Source: CAYTOF01 sp964439435
Lineage (GTDB): Bacteria > Bacillota > Clostridia > Oscillospirales > QAMX01
Length of the DNA stretch: 7,038 nucleotides
Reading direction: 5' to 3'
Assembly (NCBI GenBank): GCA_964439435.1
Contig: CAYTOF010000089.1
Location: forward strand, 1 to 7,038
Every line of letters starts with the position of its first letter. Position 1 is the stretch's first letter. The position numbers and the translations under genes were made by a program. Below, in pieces: positions 1 through 6,493 of the stretch. The notes beneath the pieces are model-generated. The model did no database searches, had not been told where the DNA came from, and was given only the letters and a program-made list of their open reading frames with translations.

Positions 1-54
1 AACGCTAGCCTGTCACGCTAGAGGCCGAGGGTTCGAGTCCCTTCCGGGTCGCCA
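1..54 (+). tRNA. tRNA-Asp(GTC), 3' part, cut by window start
   Basis: This is the 3' portion of a transfer RNA that reads aspartate codons GAC/GAT. The anticodon stem CTAGC (5-9) pairs perfectly with GCTAG (17-21) around the loop CTGTCAC (10-16), which puts anticodon GTC at 12-14. The T arm follows as GAGGG-TTCGAGT-CCCTT, then the acceptor strand CCGGGTC, discriminator G at 51 and an encoded CCA at 52-54. The 5' acceptor strand and most of the D arm lie outside the window. It is probably co-transcribed with the two tRNAs that follow, since only 11 bases separate it from the next one. Confidence 0.95.
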
Positions 55-65
55 ATTTCTCACCT

Positions 66-141
<76 letters not shown>

Positions 142-145
142 ATAT

Positions 146-221
146 GCGGATGTAGCTCATCCGGTAGAGCGCCACCTTGCCAAGGTGGAGGTAGCGGGTT
201 CGAGCCCCGTCATCCGCTCCA
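146..221 (+). tRNA. tRNA-Gly(GCC)
   Basis: This complete 76-nt transfer RNA reads glycine codons GGC/GGT. The acceptor GCGGATG (146-152) pairs with CATCCGC (211-217). The anticodon stem CCACC/GGTGG encloses TTGCCAA, with GCC at 179-181. The T arm is GCGGG-TTCGAGC-CCCGT, the discriminator is T at 218, and CCA is encoded at 219-221. It is the last tRNA of the cluster, and an intrinsic terminator begins at the base after its CCA end. Confidence 0.97.
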
Positions 222-255
222 AATCGGCCACGTTAATGTGGCCGATTATTTTTTT
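222..255 (+). terminator. Intrinsic terminator of the tRNA cluster
   Basis: A perfect 10-bp stem (AATCGGCCAC at 222-231 with GTGGCCGATT at 238-247) closes a 6-base loop. It is followed by one A and a run of seven T (249-255). This is a textbook Rho-independent terminator, and it starts immediately after the tRNA-Gly CCA. It ends the tRNA transcript and separates it from the promoter at 306. Confidence 0.93.
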
Positions 256-305
256 GCACTGTATTGTTCTGCCGTCATCACCGGCAAACTAATCTAAAGA
301 TGGCG

Positions 306-334
306 TTGAAATAAAAAGGTATAGTTGATATAAT
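306..334 (+). promoter_or_regulatory. Sigma-A promoter for the membrane protein/isomerase pair
   Basis: The -35 element TTGAAA (306-311) is separated by exactly 17 bases from a consensus -10 TATAAT (329-334). The surroundings are AT-rich. Transcription should start near 341, giving a leader of about 46 bases before the ATG at 387. No operator-like inverted repeat is evident around it. The near-consensus match predicts strong housekeeping expression. Confidence 0.82.
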
Positions 335-373
335 AATATACAAAAAGTGGGTCGAATTGCCCCTTGAGAAGAG

Positions 374-379
374 AAGAGG
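374..379 (+). promoter_or_regulatory. Ribosome binding site that selects the ATG at 387
   Basis: The purine block AAGAGG lies 7 bases before the ATG at 387, a normal Shine-Dalgarno distance. The in-frame TTG at 357 would add ten charged residues. It lies only about 16 bases after the predicted transcription start and has only a weak purine stretch before it. This site therefore favours the shorter, 106-residue protein. Confidence 0.65.
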
Positions 380-386
380 CGAAAAT

Positions 387-707
387 ATGGCGATTAAAGG
401 CTATACTGACAGCGAAAAGGCTCAAAAAAATCAAGAAAAACTGGCTCGCATAACGATGCTAGTGGGGACAACCCACCTGTTGTTGATGGGTGTAAATATT
501 GTCCTCGCAGTTTTGGGCCTTGGGGTCATAGCTTTTATCACGGTAGTGGTGTACATTGTGCTGTACGGGATATACGTCCGAGGTGCGGACATGCTTGCGG
601 GTGAGGGATATGCAAAGGCAAAGTATTTCACTGTATTTAAATACATAAGCATAGTGGGGTATGCTCTGACCTTTCTTGCGGCAATACTTGGCGGTATGGG
701 CGGTTAA
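387..707 (+). CDS. Small three-helix membrane protein, function unknown
   Basis: I do not recognise this 106-residue protein. A lysine- and charge-rich N-terminal tail (about residues 1-21) is followed by three hydrophobic stretches at about 22-43, 44-64 and 85-104. The polar loop at 65-84 carries Lys, Arg, Asp and Glu. By the positive-inside rule the N-terminus and the 65-84 loop should face the cytoplasm, leaving the short glycine-rich C-terminus (GGMGG) outside. No signal-peptidase site, catalytic motif or cysteine pair is visible. The start was set at the ATG with a good ribosome binding site rather than the TTG at 357. It is the first gene after a strong promoter and the isomerase gene follows 30 bases later, so the two are probably co-transcribed. 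Codon use and length argue for a real gene. Its role cannot be inferred from sequence. Confidence 0.78.
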   Translation: MAIKGYTDSEKAQKNQEKLARITMLVGTTHLLLMGVNIVLAVLGLGVIAFITVVVYIVLYGIYVRGADMLAGEGYAKAKYFTVFKYISIVGYALTFLAAILGGMGG

Positions 708-737
708 TCCTGAAATATTATTATATGGAGGCAAATT

Positions 738-1706
738 ATGAAACTTGGCGTATTGACAGTTCTGTTTGGCAACAAACCCTTAGACGAAGTTTTAGTTTAT
801 CTGAAAGCTCAAGGTGTGGAGACAATCGAGCTCGGTTGTGGAGGCTATCCCGGGAAAGGACATTGTGACCCTGAGCTGCTGCTTGGCGATAACGTGGCAT
901 TTGATGCGTTTACAAAGACAATCGCCGATTCAGGCCTTGAAATTTCAGCGCTTTCTTGTCACGGAAACATGGTCCACCCAAACAAAGCCACGGCAGATGC
1001 TTTCACCGCTGATTTCAAAAATGCGGTTCTGCTGGCGGAGAAACTGGGGCTTGACACCGTGATCACATTTTCCGGCTGCCCCGGGGACAGCCCGGGCTCA
1101 AAGTATCCAAACTGGGTCACATGCCCCTGGCCCGAGGATTTTCTTGAGGTCTTAAAATATCAATGGGATGAAGTGTTGATACCCTTCTGGAAAGACATGG
1201 TGGCGTTTGCAAAGGCACACGGCGTGACCAAGATAGCCCTTGAGATGCATCCGGGCTTTTGCGTCTACAACCCCGAAACACTTCTGCGTCTACGTAAGGC
1301 AGTCGGCCCGGAAATCGGCGCCAACTTCGACCCCTCACACCTTGTGTGGCAGGGAATGGACCCTGTCAGGGCTATCAGAGAACTCAGCGGCGCGATATTC
1401 CATTTCCACGCAAAAGACACCAGGCTTGACCCCTACAACGTCGCCGCAAACGGTGTCCTTGACACAAAACACTACGGAGATGAAGCCAACAGGGCTTGGG
1501 TATTCCGCTCTGTGGGATATGGCATGAACGAGCCTATCTGGCGCGCCATGATGAGCGAGCTTGTCTTGGCGGGCTATGACGGAGCCGTCTCCATCGAGCA
1601 TGAAGACAGCTTGATGGCTCCGGAAGAAGGGCTTGAAAAGGCCATCGAACTCCTAAAGGGCGTGATCATACGCGCCGGAAAACCCACTGAGATATGGTGG
1701 GCATAA
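738..1706 (+). CDS. Sugar phosphate isomerase/epimerase-like TIM-barrel protein
   Basis: This 322-residue protein belongs to the xylose isomerase-like TIM-barrel superfamily (AP endonuclease 2 fold), which includes inosose isomerase/dehydratase and tagatose/psicose 3-epimerases. Members usually bind one divalent metal and catalyse aldose-ketose isomerisation, epimerisation or dehydration of sugars and inositols. The four expected ligands are visible at strand ends: Glu169 (in ALEMHPGF), Asp198 (NFDPSHL), His224 (FHFHAKD) and Glu287 (SIEHED). His171, His201 and Asp227 lie beside them. The barrel opens with MKLGVLTVLFG, and GVETIELGCGGYPG marks the second strand. A long proline- and cysteine-containing insertion at about 112-135 probably shapes the substrate pocket. 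There is no signal peptide, so it is cytoplasmic. The start is firm: GGAGG at 727-731 lies 6 bases before the ATG. No kinase, transporter or dehydrogenase gene flanks it, so the substrate is open. Confidence 0.9.
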   Translation: MKLGVLTVLFGNKPLDEVLVYLKAQGVETIELGCGGYPGKGHCDPELLLGDNVAFDAFTKTIADSGLEISALSCHGNMVHPNKATADAFTADFKNAVLLAEKLGLDTVITFSGCPGDSPGSKYPNWVTCPWPEDFLEVLKYQWDEVLIPFWKDMVAFAKAHGVTKIALEMHPGFCVYNPETLLRLRKAVGPEIGANFDPSHLVWQGMDPVRAIRELSGAIFHFHAKDTRLDPYNVAANGVLDTKHYGDEANRAWVFRSVGYGMNEPIWRAMMSELVLAGYDGAVSIEHEDSLMAPEEGLEKAIELLKGVIIRAGKPTEIWWA

Positions 1707-1742
1707 AGTGCAAGATTTCTTTGGCGAGATGGGCATGAATTG

Positions 1743-1788
1743 ATTATCACAGCCGATGGTTTCCGGCAAAAGCCATCGGCTGTGTAAT
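1743..1788 (+). terminator. Long hairpin after the isomerase gene, possible terminator
   Basis: Twelve perfect base pairs (1748-1759 with 1773-1784) extend inward by T-G, T-A and T-A pairs to a 15-bp stem with the 7-base loop CCGGCAA. ATTA (1743-1746) and TAAT (1785-1788) can add four outer pairs across a bulged T at 1747. It begins 36 bases after the isomerase stop and about 65 bases before the smc promoter, which suits a transcript end. However, no proper T run follows (TAATTG), so it could instead be a weak terminator, an mRNA 3' stabiliser or a protein site. The hairpin is clear; its role is inferred. Confidence 0.5.
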
Positions 1789-1854
1789 TGTATGGAAGTA
1801 CTGTTTTTGCCGGTGCAATATGCTCAGCTGATCCACGGCGGCACTGTGTGAGCC

Positions 1855-1883
1855 TTGATTTTTCGGGGTTGCGATGGTAAAAT
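1855..1883 (+). promoter_or_regulatory. Sigma-A promoter for smc
   Basis: The -35 element TTGATT (1855-1860) and the -10 TAAAAT (1878-1883) are exactly 17 bases apart and sit in an increasingly AT-rich stretch. Transcription would start near 1890, leaving a leader of about 44 bases before the GTG at 1934. This separates smc and the genes after it from the isomerase unit. The rest of the gap (1785-1854) holds a short palindrome, TCAGCTGA at 1824-1831, and nothing else I can support. Confidence 0.62.
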
Positions 1884-1920
1884 ATAAGAATAAAATTGTA
1901 ATCATATCGAATTAATTATC

Positions 1921-1927
1921 AGAGGTG
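1921..1927 (+). promoter_or_regulatory. Ribosome binding site that selects the smc GTG start
   Basis: AGAGGTG lies 6 bases before the GTG at 1934. An earlier in-frame GTG at 1925 overlaps this motif and has no ribosome binding site of its own at a workable distance. Starting at 1934 also gives MYLSSLELQGFKSF, the canonical beginning of bacterial SMC proteins. The first GTG is therefore part of the ribosome binding site rather than a start codon. Confidence 0.8.
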
Positions 1928-1933
1928 TATTTA

Positions 1934-4900
1934 GTGTATCTGTCTTCGCTCGAACTCCAGGGCTTCAAATCATTTCCCGACAAGATAAAAATTGAGTTTG
2001 GGCGTGGTATGACGGGCATTGTCGGGCCCAACGGGAGCGGCAAATCCAATATATCTGACGCCATCAGGTGGGTGCTCGGGGAGCAGTCATCTAAATTGTT
2101 GCGCGGAAGCCGCATGGAAGACGTGATTTTTGGCGGCACAGAGAAGAGAAACCCCTTGGGTTTTGCCGAGGTATCCCTCACCCTTGACAACACGGCCCAA
2201 AAAATGCCCCTCGAGAGCTCTCATATAAGCATAACGCGAAGATTTTATCGCTCCGGAGAGAGTGAATACATGATCAACAAGAAAAATGTCAGGCTCAAGG
2301 ATGTCCGCGAGCTCTTTATGGACACAGGTCTTGGGCGTGATGGCTATTCCATCATAAGCCAGGGAAAAATAGATGATATTTTATCCCAAAAGAGCGAGGA
2401 TCGCAGAGAGGTCTTTGAAGAGGCCGCCGGCATAACCAAGTTCCGCACACGAAAAGAAGAAGCTGAAAAAAAGCTTGAGAGTTCAGCCGAGAACATCACC
2501 AGGTTGAACGACATAATAAATGAGATTGAATTGCAATTGGCTCCGCTGGGGCAAAAAGCTGAAAAGGCAAGGGCATATTTGTTGATCCACGATGAACAGC
2601 GGGAGCTGGAATTGGGGCTGTGGAGCATTAGGCTTGCAGAACTCAAGTCAGAGCTGAACAAAATTTCCGGCGGCGAAAAGATAACAGATACCCTTTTAGT
2701 GGAGACGCGGGAAAAGCTGGAAAAGAGCTACAAGGACATAGAAAACCTCCAGGAAATGCTGCAAGTGTTGGAAGTTAAAACCGAACGCGCACGCATTGCT
2801 CTGAGAGAAAACGAAAGCGCTCTGGCAAAAGAGGTCGCTTCGGAAGAGCTCTCCGAGGAGAGAATCACAAGCCGAAAAGAAAGAGCCAAAAGACTCTATG
2901 AAGAGCTGCAACTCCACGACAGAAAAGATGAAGACCAGAAGCAAAAGATCGCACAGTGGGAGCTCGAGCGGGATGAGATATCCAAAACAGTGGAGCAGAT
3001 CACCAAGGAGCTTGGTGCCCTCATGGAGCGCGCGGAAAGTGAAGCCGGCGCAATGGGTGACTTGGACAGGCGCATAGATGCCCTTGCGGCGCTGGAGAAT
3101 GTGCTTGCATCTGAGCTTTCGGAAAACAAGTCGACCCTGGCGGCAGCTCAATCGCAGAGCCAAGAGCTGGAACTAAACAAAGAACATTTGCGTGAAACCC
3201 TTAAAATCGAAGAGACAAAACTTGAAAACCAAAACCAATTGTCAAGCCAACACGAAAAAGACATTCATGCTGCAAAAGAAAAGGTCGATGCCGCTGCCAA
3301 TGTAGTGGCGGGATATGAGCTTATGAGCAAGACCCGCAACGAAAAGCTCAGAAAAACGACAGAGGAAAGGACTTCTGTCCTATCCGAACAAAATGCTCTA
3401 AACTCCCGACTGACAATGCTCAGAGATTTGGAGCGGGAGTATGAGGGCTATTCAAGATCCGTAAAAGCCGTTATGCAGTTCTCCAAACAAGGTGGACTGC
3501 CGGGTATAATCGGCACAATCGGCTCCCTTGTCAGTGTGGAGCGGGAATACACCCTTGCGGTGGAGACAGCCCTTGGCTCCGCGCTGCAAAACATAGCCGT
3601 TGAAAACGAAGAGGCGGCCAGAGATGCCATTGAAATGCTGAAACAAAGGGATCTTGGCAGAGCCACATTTTTGCCGACAACATCGATCAAAGGCTCAAAG
3701 CTATCCGAGCAAGGCATTGAGCAGGAAAGAGGCTTTGTCGGCATCGCATCGGACCTGTGCACATACGATGGGAAATTGGAAGGCATATTTTATCAACTTC
3801 TGGGCAGAACTGTAGTGGCGAGCCGCCTGGATGACGCCATTGCCATGTCCAGAAAATACAGACAGAGGTTTCGCATTGTCACCCTTGACGGGCAGATTAT
3901 AAATGCGGGCGGTGCCATCACCGGCGGCAGTTTGGCACGAAACGCCGGTATCCTCAGCCGTGCAAATGAGATAAAGCGTTGTGAAAAAGAGCTTTCAAAA
4001 CTTGGCGAGAAAAGAAAAACAATCGACGCGGCAGCTGCGGAGGCGGATAGACTGCACTCTGAGGCGCGCTACAATCTCGACGGGGCAAATCAGGAGATGC
4101 GCCAGGCGCAGGATGAACTTCTTGCGCTGAATGCAGCAAAAGGCCAACATGATGTGATGAAACAGAGCATAGAAGCGCGCATAGAGCAGACAAAAGCCGA
4201 GATGGCGCAAGCCTTGGAGAGATTGCAAAAACTAACAGAAAATGCCCGTGACCTTGCGGCTTCTTCCGATGACAAAGAGGCCAAAAGAGAGCAGATAATA
4301 AAAGAGCTCTCAAGCATCAAAGAGGGCCGCGCCGAGGCGGCGCAGGGGCAGGCTGGGTTGTCTGAGGCTATAAATGAACAGCGAGTGAAGCTTGCGGCAC
4401 AGAGTCAGGCATTGGAAAATGCTGAAAGCACTGTGCGTCGTGCAATGGAGCAGCTGTCCGACGATGACGACCTCAAAGCGATGGCAAGAGACGAGCTGGC
4501 TGCCATTGAATCAGAAATAGAAACAGAAACATTGGGCAAGAGCGAAACAACAAAGAAAATTGCAACATATAGAACGGCCATATCCGTAAACGAGGCCAAT
4601 ATCTCCGCGTTGATTTCAGAGCGAAATGAGCTTGAAACAGAGAGAACGGCACAAAACACAGGCATCAAAAACCTAAACGAGAGTGTGCTCAACTTGGAGC
4701 GGGAGATGCACAGATACACTGCAAAGAAAGAAAATGCACAGAGCGAAACAAAGCAGATCTGTGACAGAATGTGGGAAAACTACGAGATGACCCCCGGCCA
4801 GGCGGAGCAGAACATAAAACCGCCGGAAAACAGAACCGCCGCACAAAAACGCGCAAATGAGCTCAAAGCGCAAAAAAGGTCTTTGGGCGCTGTGGACCTT

Positions 4901-5503
4901 GACTCAATCGAGGAGTTCAAAAAAGTCACAGAGCGATACGAATATCTCACCGCGCAGCGAAAGGACATAGAGCTCTCCTCAAATGATTTAAAAGAGCTTA
5001 TCGGCGAGATCACAACCGAGATGGAAGAGATTTTCATAAAGGCGTTCCGGGAAATAAGCGAGAGCTTTATGAAGACCTTTGCGGAGATTTTTGGCGGGGG
5101 TACCGCAGAGCTCAGATTCGAAGACCCGACGGACGTGCTGAGCAGCGGCATAGAGATAAAGGTGAGCCCGCCGGGAAAAAGCTTGAAATACATCAGCCTC
5201 CTTTCCGGCGGTGAGAAAGCCCTCTCGGCCATTGCCCTGTATTTTGCCATCTTAAAAGTCCAACCCTCGCCTTTTTGTGTGCTGGACGAGATAGATGCGG
5301 CCCTGGATGAGCAAAATGTGGTCAGGTTTTCAAATTATGTAAAAAAGCTGGCCGACGACACACAGTTTATTTTGATGACACACAGGCGGGGCACAATGGA
5401 AGCCGCGGACATGCTCTACGGTGTCACCATGCAGGAACAAGGGATATCAAAGCTTGTCACTTTGGATCTAAACGAACTGGACAAGCGATTGAAGAGGATG
5501 TAG
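1934..5503 (+). CDS. smc: Chromosome segregation ATPase SMC
   Basis: SMC is the core subunit of the bacterial condensin-like SMC-ScpAB complex. As an ATP-driven homodimer it loops and compacts DNA and helps separate newly replicated origins. At 1189 residues it matches the usual length (about 1186 in Bacillus subtilis). The N-terminal ATPase half holds Walker A GPNGSGKS (31-38) and the Q-loop GYSIISQGKID (137-147). A long Glu/Lys/Ala-rich coiled coil runs from about 170 to 515. The hinge dimerisation domain (about 517-667) ends in the glycine-rich NAGGAITGGS. The returning coiled coil spans about 670-1015. The C-terminal half carries the ABC signature LSGGEK (1090-1095), Walker B with Asp1118 and catalytic Glu1119, a D-loop (ALDEQN) and the H-loop His1150. 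All parts are present with no frameshift. Translation starts at GTG. ftsY follows after 20 bases. rnc, which often precedes smc in Bacillota, is not found upstream here. Confidence 0.98.
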   Translation: MYLSSLELQGFKSFPDKIKIEFGRGMTGIVGPNGSGKSNISDAIRWVLGEQSSKLLRGSRMEDVIFGGTEKRNPLGFAEVSLTLDNTAQKMPLESSHISITRRFYRSGESEYMINKKNVRLKDVRELFMDTGLGRDGYSIISQGKIDDILSQKSEDRREVFEEAAGITKFRTRKEEAEKKLESSAENITRLNDIINEIELQLAPLGQKAEKARAYLLIHDEQRELELGLWSIRLAELKSELNKISGGEKITDTLLVETREKLEKSYKDIENLQEMLQVLEVKTERARIALRENESALAKEVASEELSEERITSRKERAKRLYEELQLHDRKDEDQKQKIAQWELERDEISKTVEQITKELGALMERAESEAGAMGDLDRRIDALAALENVLASELSENKSTLAAAQSQSQELELNKEHLRETLKIEETKLENQNQLSSQHEKDIHAAKEKVDAAANVVAGYELMSKTRNEKLRKTTEERTSVLSEQNALNSRLTMLRDLEREYEGYSRSVKAVMQFSKQGGLPGIIGTIGSLVSVEREYTLAVETALGSALQNIAVENEEAARDAIEMLKQRDLGRATFLPTTSIKGSKLSEQGIEQERGFVGIASDLCTYDGKLEGIFYQLLGRTVVASRLDDAIAMSRKYRQRFRIVTLDGQIINAGGAITGGSLARNAGILSRANEIKRCEKELSKLGEKRKTIDAAAAEADRLHSEARYNLDGANQEMRQAQDELLALNAAKGQHDVMKQSIEARIEQTKAEMAQALERLQKLTENARDLAASSDDKEAKREQIIKELSSIKEGRAEAAQGQAGLSEAINEQRVKLAAQSQALENAESTVRRAMEQLSDDDDLKAMARDELAAIESEIETETLGKSETTKKIATYRTAISVNEANISALISERNELETERTAQNTGIKNLNESVLNLEREMHRYTAKKENAQSETKQICDRMWENYEMTPGQAEQNIKPPENRTAAQKRANELKAQKRSLGAVDLDSIEEFKKVTERYEYLTAQRKDIELSSNDLKELIGEITTEMEEIFIKAFREISESFMKTFAEIFGGGTAELRFEDPTDVLSSGIEIKVSPPGKSLKYISLLSGGEKALSAIALYFAILKVQPSPFCVLDEIDAALDEQNVVRFSNYVKKLADDTQFILMTHRRGTMEAADMLYGVTMQEQGISKLVTLDLNELDKRLKRM

Positions 5504-5523
5504 AGAACTATAAGGAGAGTTTT

Positions 5524-6432
5524 ATGGGTTTTTTTGCAAAAATAAAACAAGGTCTGAAAAGGACCAGAGATAATATAGGGTCGATGTTTGGAACCCTTTT
5601 TGCTCCCGGACGCGCCGCAGACAAAGCACTGTTGTCCGATTTGGAGGACGCGCTGATCATTGCAGATCTCGGTGTTGCCTGCACGACAAGAGTTATGGAT
5701 GAGCTGAATGAAACCATCAAATCAGAAAAGCTGGAAAATGCGGAAGAGGTAAAAGAGGCTCTCAAATCCATCTTGAAAGCTAAAACACAGCAATCCGCCC
5801 CGAAAGAAGAGGTTTTAACAAAGCCCTCGGTTATCTTGGTGATAGGTGTAAACGGTGTCGGCAAGACAACAACCATCGGCAAGTTGGCTGCCATCTACAA
5901 AGAAAACGGCAAAAAAGTGTTGCTCGCCGCGGCAGACACCTTCCGCGCAGCCGCAGCCGATCAACTGGAGATATGGGCAGAGCGCTCCGGCGCCGATATC
6001 GTCAGGCGGACAGAGGGAGCCGACCCCGCATCTGTCATCTTCGACGCTCTGAGAGCGGGCGTTGCAAGGGGTGTGGACATGATAATCTGCGACACCGCAG
6101 GCAGGCTTCACAACAAGGCAAACCTCATGAACGAGCTGGCCAAAATCAACAAAATCATAGACCGTGAACTGCCCGATGCCCACAAAGAGGTGCTGCTGGT
6201 CATAGACGCCACCACGGGGCAAAACGCCCTTGTGCAGGCAAAGGAGTTCAAAAACGTCGCTGGGGTCACAAGTATTGCACTCACCAAGCTCGACGGCACC
6301 GCAAAGGGCGGGATAGCCATCGCCGTGGCCGACGAACTGGGTTTGCCGATAAAGTATGTCGGCGTGGGAGAACAGATAAATGACTTGATTCCCTTTGATC
6401 CCAATGCCTTTGTGGATGCCATGTTTGATTGA
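5524..6432 (+). CDS. ftsY: Signal recognition particle receptor FtsY
   Basis: FtsY is the SRP-family GTPase that receives ribosome-nascent chain-SRP complexes at the inner face of the membrane. It forms a reciprocally activating heterodimer with Ffh and passes the chain to SecYEG. The 302-residue protein starts with an amphipathic, basic segment (about 1-26, MGFFAKIKQGLKR and following) suited to lipid contact. A helical N domain follows to about 90, with ALIIADLGV at 43-51, then the NG GTPase: G1 GVNGVGKTTT (108-117), G2 DTFRAAA (138-144), G3 DTAGR (190-194), G4 TKLD (254-257) and the closing GVGE/DLIPFD at 280-291. The long acidic A domain of enterobacterial FtsY is absent, as is usual in Gram-positive lineages. 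The start has a strong ribosome binding site (AAGGAGAG, 5512-5519). The 20-base gap after smc, with no terminator, indicates co-transcription. Confidence 0.98.
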   Translation: MGFFAKIKQGLKRTRDNIGSMFGTLFAPGRAADKALLSDLEDALIIADLGVACTTRVMDELNETIKSEKLENAEEVKEALKSILKAKTQQSAPKEEVLTKPSVILVIGVNGVGKTTTIGKLAAIYKENGKKVLLAAADTFRAAAADQLEIWAERSGADIVRRTEGADPASVIFDALRAGVARGVDMIICDTAGRLHNKANLMNELAKINKIIDRELPDAHKEVLLVIDATTGQNALVQAKEFKNVAGVTSIALTKLDGTAKGGIAIAVADELGLPIKYVGVGEQINDLIPFDPNAFVDAMFD

Positions 6433-6493
6433 CATAATATTATATATAAAAAACAAAGTCGCTGTGTGAAAACAGCCGTAGAAAAGAGAAGAC

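Noticed and set aside
256..305. A possible GCCG/CGGC hairpin in the gap after the tRNA terminator
   Set aside because: Four base pairs around a seven-base loop are expected by chance, and nothing else supports a feature there.
357..386. TTG at 357 as the start of the membrane protein
   Set aside because: It is in frame, but it has a poor ribosome binding site and lies very close to the predicted transcription start. The ATG at 387 has a well-spaced AAGAGG.
2696..3163. A 155-codon minus-strand open frame inside smc, with similar ones elsewhere in smc
   Set aside because: These are shadows of the SMC coiled coil: Glu/Lys/Ala-rich coding gives Ser/Phe/Leu-rich antisense frames. No start signals or motifs support them.
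6429..6456. A perfect TTGACA overlapping the ftsY stop codon, followed by TATATA/TATAAA, as a promoter for rph
   Set aside because: The nearest -10-like TATAAA (6445-6450) is only 10 bases from TTGACA, and TATATA at 6441 is closer still. At a 17-base spacing the sequence is AACAAA. The AT-rich gap could hold a promoter, but I cannot define one.
6461..6476. A small hairpin GCTGT/ACAGC between ftsY and rph as a terminator
   Set aside because: The stem is only 5 bp and no T run follows. It could not be expected to stop transcription.
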